Positions 1 through 9,303 of a DNA stretch of 37,395 nt are shown here, piece after piece. This stretch comes from Rodentibacter trehalosifermentans (GTDB lineage Bacteria; Pseudomonadota; Gammaproteobacteria; Enterobacterales; Pasteurellaceae): NCBI RefSeq assembly GCF_002000545.1, contig NZ_MLHL01000057.1, positions 1-37,395 of the forward strand, in the 5' to 3' direction. Both the position numbers and the translations under genes were made by a program. The notes under the pieces are model-generated. The model searched no databases. It had not been told where the DNA came from and saw only the letters and a list, made by a program, of their open reading frames with translations. How positions within the stretch are numbered: position 1 is the first letter of the stretch; the number at the start of each line of letters is the position of its first letter.

Positions 1-532
1 TATTTTTTATTTTCTGAGGGATACAATCAATTAAACGACAGCGTTCAACTTTGCCTATATTTAAATAATCAAGCATATTTTGTTCTATCTCTTCTTTGGA
101 AAACATAATTTCATCATTTTCTTGATAATAATGACTTTTTTTAGAAATGTTTTTTAAATAAAGATCATATGATTTAATTGAATTATATAAATTTTGACAA
201 ACTTCAACGCTATTTTCAACTTTAGGAAAGTTCCTTAGCTGCAACTCGGATTGTTCAAACTCAGAATAAATCTGATTAAGCACATATTCTTTAATTAATC
301 TAGAGAGAGGATAAAGTCCATTATAAAGATAGGTATATTCCGTAAAAAACAATTTATTCTTTCTATCCCCAATTCTATTATCCAGACATTTTAATATTCC
401 AAGATATTTAAATTGCTCAAAAGCTATTTTATCATTTTCAAACTTAAACATTACACTGGATAAAATATCATTTCCTAATGCAATTTGAGTGGTTGCAATA
501 AATAACAGGGTTATTTTATTTATTAAATTCAT
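1..532 (-). CDS. Exported protein of unknown function, 3' end outside the window
   Basis: An open frame starts with ATG at 532-530 on the minus strand and runs without a stop to the window edge, giving 177 codons. The first about 20 residues (MNLINKITLLFIATTQIALG) look like a Sec signal peptide: two basic or polar residues, then a hydrophobic stretch and a small residue at the likely cleavage site. The rest is rich in Lys, Asn, Tyr, Ile and Leu, as expected from its low GC content, and has three cysteines after the signal (near residues 50, 113 and 167). I do not recognise the family. The coding base composition is more AT-rich than the housekeeping genes that follow, so it may be accessory. 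It diverges from the CYTH gene, with 185 bp between them. Function is unknown; exported location is inferred from the signal peptide only. Confidence 0.6.
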   Translation of the reverse strand, partial: MNLINKITLLFIATTQIALGNDILSSVMFKFENDKIAFEQFKYLGILKCLDNRIGDRKNKLFFTEYTYLYNGLYPLSRLIKEYVLNQIYSEFEQSELQLRNFPKVENSVEVCQNLYNSIKSYDLYLKNISKKSHYYQENDEIMFSKEEIEQNMLDYLNIGKVERCRLIDCIPQKIKN

Positions 533-659
533 TATTTTAATTCTTAAAAAATAGGGCTGGAAAGCAAAAAAAGTCTCAGAAGAGTGTATATGGCGTAAGT
601 ATATCTCTCTTCAATTTTTTTGAATAGAAAAAATTTCTCCTCATAACTTTCGCCCCCCC

Positions 660-687
660 TTGATTTATTTCTATTTACTTGTATATT
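660..687 (+). promoter_or_regulatory. Sigma-70 promoter for the CYTH gene
   Basis: TTGATT at 660-665 and TATATT at 682-687 are separated by 16 bp. Transcription would start near 694, giving a short leader with a ribosome binding site (AAGAAGGA) at about 702-709. A run of seven C residues (653-659) lies just upstream of the -35 hexamer. Confidence 0.5.
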
Positions 688-717
688 TAACCAGTTAATT
701 TAAGAAGGATTTACCTA

Positions 718-1788
718 ATGATCAACGAAATTGAACTCAAACTTGCCGTTACACCGGAAGCATTTAATGTTCTCGAACAACATCTCCAGCAATTTAATCC
801 GTTAGAGCGTAAAAGCATTTTTTTAGGCAACACTTATTATGACTATCCGGATCACGTCTTCGCCAAGCAAAAAATGGGGTTGCGTATTCGTCAAGAAGAT
901 CAACATTTCACTCTCACGCTAAAAACCAACGGGCAGGTTGTCGGTGGCTTGCATACGCGTCCTGAATATCATTTATTGATTGATGGAAACAATGTGCCGA
1001 CAAACGATCAGCTACGGGCCTTATATCCCTTTGAACAATTGCCGACATCGCCTCTAAAACTGATTTTCTCTACGGATTTCAACCGCACTTTTTGGTTGGT
1101 TAAATTTCGCAATAGCAAAATTGAGGTGGCTTTTGATCAAGGGGAGATTGTCAGCGGTAAGCGTTCTCAACCCATTTGTGAAATTGAGTTTGAATTAAAA
1201 GAAGGTGAGATTGAGGATCTTTTCTACTTTGTGGAAGAATTACCGATTTTGACGAACATTTATTTCAGTAGTGCTAGCAAAGCGAAACGGGGTTATCAAC
1301 TGGCTCAACCCTATGTATTAACGGATTGGTTAGATCAATGGCGGGATTTTTTACAAGCAGAACAAGAAAAAGGGACGAAGGCTCAGGCGACATTTCACCG
1401 CCTTTTAAAAATGGAGCAAGCCTTAGTGGAAGAAACCTTTGCTTTGCCAAGTTCGCTTTTTAGCCAAGATTTTATGAAAACCGTGGAGCGGGTGGGGGCG
1501 TTTTTCAATTTGTATCATTATTATGACGAGAACAAAAAATTGTTTGAGGTTATGGCGGAAAGCAAAAGTGACAATTTGAGAGAGTACGATTTGTTGCCGA
1601 AGCTGTTGAAAAGCAATCAGCATTTTTTCGATCAAATTCAGAATTTAATTCGTTTCCACAGTGAAACCAAAGACAATAAAAAAACCATTGAAAAATTGAC
1701 CGCACTTTTTAGTACGCGTTTGTACGTGGAACGAATGATTAACTTGATGCGCCTTGCGATATTGGGCGAGGCAAATCAATACCACTAA
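718..1788 (+). CDS. CYTH-domain inorganic triphosphatase-like protein (YgiF family)
   Basis: A 356-residue protein opening with MINEIELKLAV, which contains the ExExK signature of CYTH (adenylyl cyclase/thiamine triphosphatase) domains. The CYTH beta-barrel occupies roughly residues 1-205: basic and acidic residues expected inside the tunnel include the RIRQE and TLKTN stretches, a conserved EIEFELKEG segment near 160, and a SKAKRGYQL segment near 195. Family members hydrolyse inorganic triphosphate with Mg2+ in the cytoplasm. Residues 205-356 are helical and may be a reduced CHAD domain; E. coli YgiF is longer, about 430 residues, so this version has a short C-terminus. The start is supported by AAGAAGGA 8 bp upstream. 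It lies 55 bp before radA and may be co-transcribed with it. Substrate is inferred from the family. Confidence 0.85.
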   Translation: MINEIELKLAVTPEAFNVLEQHLQQFNPLERKSIFLGNTYYDYPDHVFAKQKMGLRIRQEDQHFTLTLKTNGQVVGGLHTRPEYHLLIDGNNVPTNDQLRALYPFEQLPTSPLKLIFSTDFNRTFWLVKFRNSKIEVAFDQGEIVSGKRSQPICEIEFELKEGEIEDLFYFVEELPILTNIYFSSASKAKRGYQLAQPYVLTDWLDQWRDFLQAEQEKGTKAQATFHRLLKMEQALVEETFALPSSLFSQDFMKTVERVGAFFNLYHYYDENKKLFEVMAESKSDNLREYDLLPKLLKSNQHFFDQIQNLIRFHSETKDNKKTIEKLTALFSTRLYVERMINLMRLAILGEANQYH

Positions 1789-1843
1789 ATATCACCTTGT
1801 TCGATGACATATTTTAAACAGTTTTAGTTTACGGAGAAATAGC

Positions 1844-3220
1844 ATGGCGAAAGCCCCTAAAACGGCTTATGTATGTAATGATTGTGGTGCGGAATATTCC
1901 CGTTGGCAAGGGCAATGTTCTGCCTGCAAAGCGTGGAATACCATTAGCGAAGTGCGTTTGATTTCTACTGCGAAAACGAAAAATGATCGATTCAGCGGCT
2001 ATGCCGGCGAAACGCAGGCAAAAATTCAAACACTCTCTGAAATCAGCTTGCAGGAAACTCCTCGTTTTACCAGTGGGTTTAAAGAGCTTGATCGGGTATT
2101 AGGCGGGGGGATTGTGCCGGGCAGTGCCATTTTAATTGGGGGGCACCCCGGTGCAGGAAAAAGTACCTTATTGTTACAAGTAATGTGTGGTTTGGCACAA
2201 AAAATGACGGCACTTTATGTGACCGGGGAAGAATCCCTTCAACAGGTCGCGATGCGGGCAAATCGTCTCGGTTTACCCAATGACAAACTCAATATGCTTT
2301 CCGAAACCTCGGTGGAGCAAATTTGTAATCTTGCGGATCAGTTAAAGCCACAAATTATCGTTATTGATTCTATTCAAGTGATGCATTTGGCGGACATTCA
2401 ATCTTCTCCCGGCAGCGTCGCTCAGGTGAGAGAATGTGCCTCTTTTTTAACCCGTTATGCGAAAACCCGCCAAACGGCGATTATTATGGTGGGCCATGTT
2501 ACCAAAGACGGTACACTTGCCGGCCCAAAAGTATTGGAACACGCCATTGACTGTTCCCTGCTATTGGAAGGGGAAGCGGACTCCCGCTATCGCACTCTGC
2601 GCAGCCATAAAAATCGTTTTGGTGCGGTGAATGAACTGGGTGTATTTGGTATGACGGAACAAGGTTTACGCGAAGTGAAAAATCCTTCTGCCATCTTTTT
2701 AAGCCGTGGCGATGAACAAACGCCAGGCAGTTCGGTTATGGTGTTGTGGGAGGGAACCCGTCCGCTATTGGTGGAAATTCAAGCCTTGGTAGATCATTCG
2801 ATGTTGGCAAACCCACGGCGTGTCGCCGTAGGGTTGGAACAAAACCGTTTGGCATTATTACTCGCTGTATTGCACCGCCACGGTGGGTTGCAAATGGCGG
2901 ATCAGGATGTGTTTGTCAATGTCGTAGGTGGGGTAAAAGTTACAGAAACCGGTGCAGATCTGGCTTTATTGTTGGCATTGATTTCCAGCTTTCGCAATCG
3001 GCCTTTGCCGCAAGATTTGGTGATCTTTGGTGAAGTAGGGCTTGCCGGTGAAATTCGTCCCGTACCCAGTGGGCAAGAACGTATTAGCGAGGCGGCAAAA
3101 CATGGTTTTAAACGTGCCATTGTCCCCTTTGGCAATAAACCGAAAAGTGCGGTTGAAAATATGCAAGTTTTTACGGTGAAAAAATTAGCAGACGCACTGG
3201 ATGTTTTGGATAATTTTTAG
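1844..3220 (+). CDS. radA: DNA repair protein RadA (Sms)
   Basis: A 458-residue RecA-like branch-migration ATPase that helps process recombination intermediates and stalled forks, and in competent bacteria promotes integration of incoming single-stranded DNA. Visible parts: an N-terminal four-cysteine zinc finger (C11, C14, C25, C28), Walker A GGHPGAGKST at 99-108, a Walker B segment near IIVIDSIQ, the RadA-specific KNRFG motif at 256-260, and a C-terminal Lon-protease-like domain containing the GEVGLAGEIRPV stretch. Length is normal for the family. The ATG is preceded by a GGAG site about 8 bp upstream. A Haemophilus-type uptake sequence lies inside the gene at 3145-3153. In a naturally competent lineage its role in transformation is of special interest. 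Confidence 0.97.
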   Translation: MAKAPKTAYVCNDCGAEYSRWQGQCSACKAWNTISEVRLISTAKTKNDRFSGYAGETQAKIQTLSEISLQETPRFTSGFKELDRVLGGGIVPGSAILIGGHPGAGKSTLLLQVMCGLAQKMTALYVTGEESLQQVAMRANRLGLPNDKLNMLSETSVEQICNLADQLKPQIIVIDSIQVMHLADIQSSPGSVAQVRECASFLTRYAKTRQTAIIMVGHVTKDGTLAGPKVLEHAIDCSLLLEGEADSRYRTLRSHKNRFGAVNELGVFGMTEQGLREVKNPSAIFLSRGDEQTPGSSVMVLWEGTRPLLVEIQALVDHSMLANPRRVAVGLEQNRLALLLAVLHRHGGLQMADQDVFVNVVGGVKVTETGADLALLLALISSFRNRPLPQDLVIFGEVGLAGEIRPVPSGQERISEAAKHGFKRAIVPFGNKPKSAVENMQVFTVKKLADALDVLDNF

Positions 3221-3235
3221 AAATTTTTTGTCATA

Positions 3236-3264
3236 CTGAAAACTTGAGCAAAATCCGCTAAAAT
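3236..3264 (+). promoter_or_regulatory. Probable lrp promoter
   Basis: CTGAAA (3236-3241) and TAAAAT (3259-3264) are 17 bp apart. The start of transcription would be near 3271, which is downstream of the in-frame GTG at 3268 and so favours the ATG at 3292 as the lrp start. Confidence 0.4.
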
Positions 3265-3291
3265 ATCGTGCAAAAACGGAATAGGGACGAT

Positions 3292-3765
3292 ATGGAAAAG
3301 AAAAAACCATTAGATGCCATTGATATAAAAATTCTGAATGAACTCCAACGCAACGGCAAAATTTCAAATATTGATCTTTCCAAAAAAGTCGGATTATCGC
3401 CCACACCTTGTTTGGAACGGGTAAAACGATTGGAAAAACAAGGGGTGATTGCGGGCTATCGTGCCTTGCTTAATCCTGAATTGCTTGATGCACCGCTATT
3501 AGTGATTGTGGAAATTACCCTGGTTCGGGGCAAGCCGGATGTGTTTGAGGAATTTAATGCCGCTATCCAATCCCTTGATGAAATTCAAGAATGCCATCTT
3601 GTTTCCGGTGATTTTGATTATTTATTAAAAACCCGAGTGGCAGATATGGCGGCTTATCGGAAACTCTTAGGGACAACTTTGCTACGTTTGCCCGGCGTAA
3701 ATGATACGCGCACTTATGTGGTGATGGAAGAAGTCAAACAAACCAATTATCTTGTTTTAAAATAA
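3292..3765 (+). CDS. lrp: Leucine-responsive regulatory protein Lrp
   Basis: A 157-residue global regulator of amino acid metabolism that binds DNA as octamers or hexadecamers and senses leucine. Residues 10-60 form the winged helix-turn-helix (ILNELQRNGKISN, then VGLSPTPCLERVKRLEKQG), and the C-terminal half is the ligand-sensing RAM/AsnC domain containing the near-invariant IQECHLVSGDFDYLLKTR and LPGVNDTRTYVVMEEVK stretches, almost identical to E. coli Lrp. An in-frame GTG at 3268 would add eight residues but has no ribosome binding site and lies ahead of the likely transcript start; the ATG at 3292 follows an AGGGA site at a normal distance. The gene ends 3 bp before ftsK, so the two are probably co-transcribed, as is usual in the gamma-proteobacteria. 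Confidence 0.96.
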   Translation: MEKKKPLDAIDIKILNELQRNGKISNIDLSKKVGLSPTPCLERVKRLEKQGVIAGYRALLNPELLDAPLLVIVEITLVRGKPDVFEEFNAAIQSLDEIQECHLVSGDFDYLLKTRVADMAAYRKLLGTTLLRLPGVNDTRTYVVMEEVKQTNYLVLK

Positions 3766-3768
3766 AAA

Positions 3769-6594
3769 ATGATTAAACGCATTACTGAACGATTTACGCC
3801 GAAGCAATATCTTGGTGAATTAATTTTAGGATTAACTGTACTTTTCGGTTTATATCTAATTGTAGCTTGGTCAAGCTACACTCCTTTAGACAACTCTTGG
3901 TCAACCGCCAGTTTTCAACGTGAGACAATCAATAAAGCCGGTGCCTTTGGTGCATGGGTGATGGATGCCTTCTTTGTCTTTTTCGGCTATGTGGGCAATG
4001 TTCTTCCTTTCTTAATTTTTTTTGTGCCCGCTTTTTTATTAAAAACAAAAGCGGTTCGTTATTTTTCTGTGACTAAAATTGCCTTACGAAGTTTTGGTTT
4101 TATCTCTTTGCTGATTGGTTTAACCATGATGGCAACCTTGTTGCTTTCCAACACTAATTATTATTTATCCGGCGGAGTGTTAGGCGGAAGTCTTGTGCTT
4201 TCTCTTTATCCCACACTCGGAAAATTCGGTTGTATTATCACGGGTTTAGCGCTGACAATTATTGGTTTTATCTTTTGCTCGGGGGCTTCATTAATTCATT
4301 TTCTCGTGCGTTTCTATAACTGGTTGACGATGAAAAATGACAACTCACAGGATGTGGAACAATCTGAAGAATCTGTTGAAGAATTAGAACAAATCGTGAT
4401 TCAGAAACCCGATTCTTTAATGGTGAATGCCGAAAATTCAGCAACAAAATCATTAGATAAAAATGAAGAAGTAGATTTAGCAGAAAATTCGGGAAAAGAG
4501 ACAAAAAGTCCACTTATTCAACCTGAAACTCTAATTAATATTAGTGGTTTACCGCCATCGGTGGTGATTTCTTCCGAAACGCAAAAAACAACGGAGGAAT
4601 TTAATGAAAAGCTTGAGCCTTTTAAAACCGAAACTTTAGACGAATTACCGAAGGTAAGCATTTCTGCCTACGGAGATACGCCAAGTCAAACAATGGCACC
4701 AAATTGGGAATGTGCAAGCCAACAACGTCATTCCATAGAGGATCAAAGTGCGGTTGATTTTTCATCTATTTCTACGCTGAATGAACAAGCAATGCCAACT
4801 GTAACTTTGGCAACGTCAGTAGAAAATTCATCGTCAAAATCAACCGCACTTTCTGGTGAAGTTGATGATGAAAATGATGATTTGGCACGTCAATTTGCTG
4901 CACAAGAGCAACAGCGTTTGGCTGAAATGGAAGCCCGAGCGAAGGCGTTGAATGCCGAAGATGCCTTAAAAGTGATTTTGAACGAGCCGCCAAGCGCAGT
5001 TCAAACACCGCAACAAGAGCAAGAAAAAGAAACAGCGCCGGTTTATAAACCGTACGGCGATTCTCTGATTCATCCGGCATTCCAACAACCGACGACAAAA
5101 CGTGAGAAACCAAGCACACCATTACCAAGTTTGGATTTATTGGAATACCGCCCAACTCAGGCACAAGATATTACCCGAGAGGAAATCCATGAAACCTCAC
5201 AGCGGATTGAACAACAACTGAGTAATTTTGGCGTTAAAGCGATAGTAAAAGATGTGCTTGTGGGGCCGGTGGTTACCCGTTATGAATTAGAATTACAACC
5301 GGGGGTAAAAGCCTCAAAAGTCACCAATATTGATACAGATTTGGCTCGAGCCTTAATGTTCCGCTCTATTCGTGTGGCGGAAGTGATTCCGGGAAAACCT
5401 TATATTGGTATCGAAACTCCAAATGCCCATCGTCAAATTGTGCCGTTACGTGATGTGTTGGACAGCAGTGAATTTCGTGATTCGAAAGCCCTTTTACCGA
5501 TGGCATTGGGAAAAGATATTAGCGGCAAACCGGTTGTGGTGGATTTGGCAAAAATGCCTCATTTATTGGTGGCGGGTTCAACAGGTTCCGGTAAATCTGT
5601 GGGTGTGAATACCATGATTTTAAGTTTACTTTTCCGCGTTCAACCGGAAGAAGTAAAATTTATTATGATCGACCCGAAAGTGGTGGAGCTTTCTGTTTAT
5701 AACGATATTCCGCATTTGCTCACCCCGGTGGTGACCGATATGAAAAAAGCGGCCAATGCATTACGCTGGTGTGTGGATGAAATGGAACGCCGCTATCAAT
5801 TACTTTCTGCGCTTCGTGTGCGTAATATTGAAGGGTTTAACGAAAAAATTGATGAGTATGAAAAAATGGGTATGCCGATTCCAAACCCAATTTGGAAACC
5901 GGGTGATACCATGGATCAAATGCCGCCGGCATTACAAAAATTAAGCTATATTGTGGTGATTGTGGATGAGTTTGCCGATCTGATGATGGTGGCAGGGAAA
6001 CAAATCGAAGAATTTATCGCCCGTCTTGCTCAAAAAGCCCGTGCGATTGGGATTCATTTGATCTTGGCAACCCAACGTCCATCCGTTGATGTGATTACTG
6101 GGCTTATCAAAGCCAATGTACCAAGCCGCATTGCCTTTACGGTGGCAAGTAAAATTGATTCACGCACGATTTTAGACCAAGGGGGGGCGGAAGCCCTATT
6201 GGGGCGTGGTGATATGCTTTACTACGGGCAGGGATCCTCTGATCTCATCCGTGTTCATGGTGCATTTATGAGCGATGATGAAGTGGTGAGAATTGCCGAT
6301 GATTGGCGTGCTCGTGGAAAACCGGATTACATTGACAGCATTTTAGAAAGCGCCGATGAAGAAGAGGGCGTGGAAAAATCAGCCGGAAGTAGCGGAGAAT
6401 TGGACCCATTATTTGATGAAGTGATGGAATTTGTGTTAACCACAGGGACAACCTCTGTTTCTGCGCTGCAACGCAAATTTAGCGTCGGCTTTAACCGTGC
6501 AGCCCGAATTATGGATCAGATGGAAGAGCAAGGGGTGGTGAGCCCGATGCAAAACGGTAAACGTGAAATTCTTGCACGCAGACCGGATTATTAA
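3769..6594 (+). CDS. ftsK: DNA translocase FtsK
   Basis: A 941-residue septal DNA pump that clears chromosome dimers at division by activating XerCD at dif. Order of parts: about four N-terminal membrane helices in residues 15-180; an acidic, low-complexity linker from about 185 to 440 rich in Glu, Ser and Gln; the alpha/beta motor (from about 450) with Walker A GSTGSGKS at 603-610 and Walker B with D733-E734 (DEFADLMM); and the C-terminal winged-helix gamma domain (about 880-941) that reads the KOPS polarity sites and touches XerD. The length is normal for a short-linker Pasteurellaceae FtsK. Two oppositely oriented uptake sequences (4746-4754 and 4844-4852) sit in the linker-coding part, where sequence constraint is weak. 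Confidence 0.97.
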   Translation: MIKRITERFTPKQYLGELILGLTVLFGLYLIVAWSSYTPLDNSWSTASFQRETINKAGAFGAWVMDAFFVFFGYVGNVLPFLIFFVPAFLLKTKAVRYFSVTKIALRSFGFISLLIGLTMMATLLLSNTNYYLSGGVLGGSLVLSLYPTLGKFGCIITGLALTIIGFIFCSGASLIHFLVRFYNWLTMKNDNSQDVEQSEESVEELEQIVIQKPDSLMVNAENSATKSLDKNEEVDLAENSGKETKSPLIQPETLINISGLPPSVVISSETQKTTEEFNEKLEPFKTETLDELPKVSISAYGDTPSQTMAPNWECASQQRHSIEDQSAVDFSSISTLNEQAMPTVTLATSVENSSSKSTALSGEVDDENDDLARQFAAQEQQRLAEMEARAKALNAEDALKVILNEPPSAVQTPQQEQEKETAPVYKPYGDSLIHPAFQQPTTKREKPSTPLPSLDLLEYRPTQAQDITREEIHETSQRIEQQLSNFGVKAIVKDVLVGPVVTRYELELQPGVKASKVTNIDTDLARALMFRSIRVAEVIPGKPYIGIETPNAHRQIVPLRDVLDSSEFRDSKALLPMALGKDISGKPVVVDLAKMPHLLVAGSTGSGKSVGVNTMILSLLFRVQPEEVKFIMIDPKVVELSVYNDIPHLLTPVVTDMKKAANALRWCVDEMERRYQLLSALRVRNIEGFNEKIDEYEKMGMPIPNPIWKPGDTMDQMPPALQKLSYIVVIVDEFADLMMVAGKQIEEFIARLAQKARAIGIHLILATQRPSVDVITGLIKANVPSRIAFTVASKIDSRTILDQGGAEALLGRGDMLYYGQGSSDLIRVHGAFMSDDEVVRIADDWRARGKPDYIDSILESADEEEGVEKSAGSSGELDPLFDEVMEFVLTTGTTSVSALQRKFSVGFNRAARIMDQMEEQGVVSPMQNGKREILARRPDY

Positions 6595-6619
6595 TTTCTC
6601 TTTTAAAAAGGAAAGGAAA

Positions 6620-7252
6620 ATGAAAAAAACAACGTTTTTTGTAACCGCACTTGGTCTAATGGGATTAGGGTTAATTGGGATGAGTAATATCGCATATGCC
6701 GATGCGACAAGTGAATTACAATCCCGTTTAAGTCAAGTGAGTGTATTAAGTGCCGATTTTTCTCAAACCGTAACTTCAGCCGGTGGTAAAAATGTGCAAC
6801 AGGGCAGTGGGAAAATTCAAATTAAACGCCCGAATTTGTTTAGAATGGACACCAAATCGCCACAAGAAACCCAGATTATTGCTGATGGTAAAACCCTTTG
6901 GTATTACGATCCTTTTGTGCAACAAGTCACGGCACAATGGGTAAAAGAGGCAGTAAATAATACGCCTTTTGTCTTGCTGACGAGCGATGATAAAAGCCAT
7001 TGGAATCAATATACGGTGGCACAACAGGCGGATACTTTCGTATTAAAACCGAAATCGACGAAAAGTAATATTAAACAATTTGATATTCGGGTCGATGCCA
7101 ATGGGGTATTGAAAAATTTCAGTACCACAGAGAAAGACGGGCAAACCAACCTTTATGTACTGCGTAATATTACCAACCAAAGTTTGCCGGACAGTTTGTT
7201 CCAATTTAAACCACCGAAAGGTGTAGAGTTGGACGATCAACGTAAAAAATAA
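6620..7252 (+). CDS. lolA: Outer-membrane lipoprotein carrier protein LolA
   Basis: A 210-residue periplasmic chaperone that takes lipoproteins from LolCDE and passes them to LolB. Residues 1-27 are a typical Sec signal peptide ([12 protein letters not shown] to IAYA, cleaved before DATSELQ). The mature part has the family pattern: SADFSQTV, a [15 protein letters not shown] strand pair, the [13 protein letters not shown] segment and the C-terminal [17 protein letters not shown]. The frame is open further upstream to 6563, overlapping ftsK, but the ATG at 6620 follows a strong GGAAAGG-type site and begins the signal peptide. It is 25 bp behind ftsK, in the usual ftsK-lolA-rarA order. An uptake sequence lies in the signal-peptide-coding region (6644-6652). 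Confidence 0.95.
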   Translation: MKKTTFFVTALGLMGLGLIGMSNIAYADATSELQSRLSQVSVLSADFSQTVTSAGGKNVQQGSGKIQIKRPNLFRMDTKSPQETQIIADGKTLWYYDPFVQQVTAQWVKEAVNNTPFVLLTSDDKSHWNQYTVAQQADTFVLKPKSTKSNIKQFDIRVDANGVLKNFSTTEKDGQTNLYVLRNITNQSLPDSLFQFKPPKGVELDDQRKK

Positions 7253-7257
7253 TGCTT

Positions 7258-7286
7258 GGGGCGTGTTGATTACGCCCTCAATTTTT
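7258..7286 (+). terminator. Intrinsic terminator after lolA
   Basis: GGGCGT (7259-7264) pairs with ACGCCC (7272-7277) around a 7-nt loop and is followed by a T-rich tail ending in TTTTT at 7282-7286. It separates lolA from rarA, although read-through is possible because rarA starts only 26 bp later. Confidence 0.65.
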
Positions 7287-7311
7287 ATTTCAAATGCTTT
7301 AATGGGAAAAA

Positions 7312-8655
7312 ATGATGGCGAATCTTGATTTTGATTTCTCGGAAAATGATTTCCGTCCCCTTGCTGCCAGAATGCGTCCGACGAATCTCGATCAATATTT
7401 TGGTCAATCCCATCTTATCGGTGAAGGTAAACCACTTCGCAGGGCTATTGAATCGGGGCATATCCATTCGATGATTTTTTGGGGTCCACCCGGCACCGGA
7501 AAAACCACATTAGCCGAAATTATCGCTAATCAAATCAATGCTGATGTTGAACGTATTTCAGCGGTGACAGGGGGGATAAAAGAAATTCGTGAAGCCATTG
7601 AGCGTGCCAAACAAAATCGATTGACCTCCCGAAAAACCATTTTATTTGTCGATGAAGTGCATCGTTTTAATAAAAGTCAGCAAGATGCTTTTCTCCCTCA
7701 TATTGAAGATGGCACCGTTATTTTTATTGGCGCAACAACGGAAAATCCTTCTTTTGAGCTCAATAACGCCCTGCTTTCCCGGGCGAGAGTGTATGTATTG
7801 AAATCTTTAACCGTTGATGAAATTGTAGCCGTGCTTAAGCAAGCATTACAAGATCCGGTGCGAGGACTGGCAAAAGAGCGGTTAATTTTAGAAGAGAATT
7901 TATTACAAGTTCTTGCTGAATATGCCAATGGTGATGCCCGTTTGGCTTTAAATTGCCTTGAAATGATGGTGGATATGGCAGATGAAACGGAAAAAGGCAA
8001 AAAAATTGACCGCACTTTACTCAAAACCGTATTAGGTGAGCGCCAAGCCCGTTTTGATAAGCAAGGCGATCGCTTTTATGATCTGATTTCCGCCTTGCAT
8101 AAATCCGTTAGAGGATCTGCACCGGATGCCGCATTATATTGGTATGCCCGCATTTTAACGGCAGGTGGCGATCCACTTTATGTGGCAAGACGGCTTTTGG
8201 CGATTGCTTCAGAAGATATTGGAAATGCAGATCCCCGAGCCATGCAAGTGGCACTTGCCGCCTGGGATTGTTTCACCCGTGTCGGGGCTTATGAAGGGGA
8301 GCGGGCCATTGCACAGGCCATTATTTATCTTGCGGTTGCCCCCAAAAGTAATGCTGTTTATACCGCATTTAACAGTGCAAAAGCGCAAGCTAAGAATTTA
8401 CCTGATTACGATGTGCCACCTCACTTACGCAATGCGCCGACGAATCTGATGAAAGAGCTTGGCTTTGGTGAGGAGTATCGTTATGCCCATGATGAACCCA
8501 ATGCTTATGCGGCGGGGGAAAATTATTTCCCTGAAGAATTGAAGGATACGCAGTATTATTTCCCAACCAATCGTGGAATGGAAATTCAAATTAAGGAAAA
8601 ATTAGAAAGATTGCGTGAGGCAGATAAAAGTGCGGTGAAAAAACGCTACAAATAA
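7312..8655 (+). CDS. rarA: Replication-associated recombination protein A (RarA/MgsA)
   Basis: A 447-residue AAA+ ATPase related to clamp-loader subunits, acting at blocked replication forks. Walker A is GPPGTGKT at 58-65, Walker B is FVDEVHRF around D114-E115, and the sensor region has the [12 protein letters not shown] stretch. The C-terminal part includes the tetramerisation domain and the conserved YLPEEL-like [10 protein letters not shown] segment. Length is normal. The start could be either of two tandem ATGs (7312 or 7315); both lie behind a weak purine-rich site. Two uptake sequences fall inside the gene (8009-8017 and 8628-8636). It ends just before a bidirectional terminator shared with the convergent pseudogene. 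Confidence 0.95.
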   Translation: MMANLDFDFSENDFRPLAARMRPTNLDQYFGQSHLIGEGKPLRRAIESGHIHSMIFWGPPGTGKTTLAEIIANQINADVERISAVTGGIKEIREAIERAKQNRLTSRKTILFVDEVHRFNKSQQDAFLPHIEDGTVIFIGATTENPSFELNNALLSRARVYVLKSLTVDEIVAVLKQALQDPVRGLAKERLILEENLLQVLAEYANGDARLALNCLEMMVDMADETEKGKKIDRTLLKTVLGERQARFDKQGDRFYDLISALHKSVRGSAPDAALYWYARILTAGGDPLYVARRLLAIASEDIGNADPRAMQVALAAWDCFTRVGAYEGERAIAQAIIYLAVAPKSNAVYTAFNSAKAQAKNLPDYDVPPHLRNAPTNLMKELGFGEEYRYAHDEPNAYAAGENYFPEELKDTQYYFPTNRGMEIQIKEKLERLREADKSAVKKRYK

Positions 8656-8686
8656 AAAATGCGTGGTTGGGTTTCCACGCATTTTT
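8655..8686. terminator. Bidirectional terminator between rarA and the SnoaL-like pseudogene
   Basis: A 12-bp perfect stem, AAAAATGCGTGG (8655-8666) with CCACGCATTTTT (8675-8686), around an 8-nt loop. The T run on one side and the A run on the other allow termination in both directions. Confidence 0.85.
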
Positions 8687-8687
8687 C

Positions 8688-9127
8688 TTAGAACATACTC
8701 CGTCCGCTTTCGGTTTTTCAGGAACTGCTTGAATCACATCCCAGTGCTCGACGATTTTGCCTTCTTTATCAAAACGGAAAATATCCACCACAGTCTCGCC
8801 ACGATCTTCATCATTTAATTGACTGTGAACATGCAACGCCACCAAATCGCCGTCAGCCAATACACGTTTTACCGTTGCTTTTTATTTTGGGTGTTCTTTT
8901 AAAAAAGGCGCAAAAGCATCAATAAAAGCTTGTTTACCGTCTGCCACCGTTGGATTGTGTTGTAAATATTCCTTGCCGATATATTTATCACTGGCTTCTT
9001 GTAATTTATGTTGGTTGAATACCATTTCATAAAAATCAAGCGCTGCGGCTTTATTTTGTTCCGGTGTTGAAGCTAATAATCCGGTTGAGAAAGCCAAAAG
9101 GGCGGTGGCTAAAAGTGTTTTTTTCAT
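8688..9127 (-). pseudogene. SnoaL-like (NTF2-fold) secreted protein, inactivated by an in-frame stop and a 1-nt deletion
   Basis: The minus-strand frame opens with a good signal peptide (MKKTLLATALLAFSTGLLA) and continues into a SnoaL/NTF2-like domain: KAAALDFYEMVFNQHKL, YIGKEYLQHNPTVADGK, FIDAFAPFLKEHP. A TAA at 8884-8882 then interrupts it. The same frame resumes directly with KATVKRVLADGDLVALHVH, then DIFRFDKEGKIVEHWDVIQ, which is the rest of the domain, so the stop is a nonsense change and not a gene end. Near the C-terminus the frame runs past VPEKPKAD into unrelated sequence; adding one base there would give the ending Ser-Met-Phe and a TAA at 8690-8688. Homologues usually end in a similar short tail. 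Family members are small ligand-binding or enzyme-like proteins of unclear function. The ATG has an AAAGGAT site upstream. Confidence 0.8.
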
Positions 9128-9247
9128 AAAAGATCCTTTGTATTTGAGGAAAAGGAAAGGGATTATAATGAAATTATCGCTTAAGACTAGCCTGTTATTT
9201 GGAAATAGACTTTTTCTTATTATGAAATAATAAAGGGTAAAAATGGA

Positions 9248-9275
9248 TTGAAAGGAAAAGCGGGATTTGTATAAT
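9248..9275 (+). promoter_or_regulatory. Sigma-70 promoter for the Bcr/CflA exporter
   Basis: TTGAAA (9248-9253) and a perfect TATAAT (9270-9275) are 16 bp apart, 28 bp upstream of the exporter start. On the other strand a TATAAT (9167-9162) could serve the pseudogene, but I see no matching -35. Confidence 0.65.
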
Positions 9276-9303
9276 CAGCATTTTTTATTTTTCGGAAACC
9301 TGT

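Noticed and set aside
653-659. Run of seven C residues as a phase-variation tract
   Set aside because: It is short and lies upstream of the -35 hexamer, not in the spacer or in a coding frame; a CYTH enzyme is not a typical phase-variable gene.
2746-3166. Several 66-95-codon frames on both strands within radA
   Set aside because: They are shadows of the radA coding sequence, with low-complexity translations and no ribosome binding sites.
3268-3291. GTG start for lrp, eight residues longer
   Set aside because: No ribosome binding site, and the predicted transcript begins at about 3271; the ATG at 3292 has AGGGA in place.
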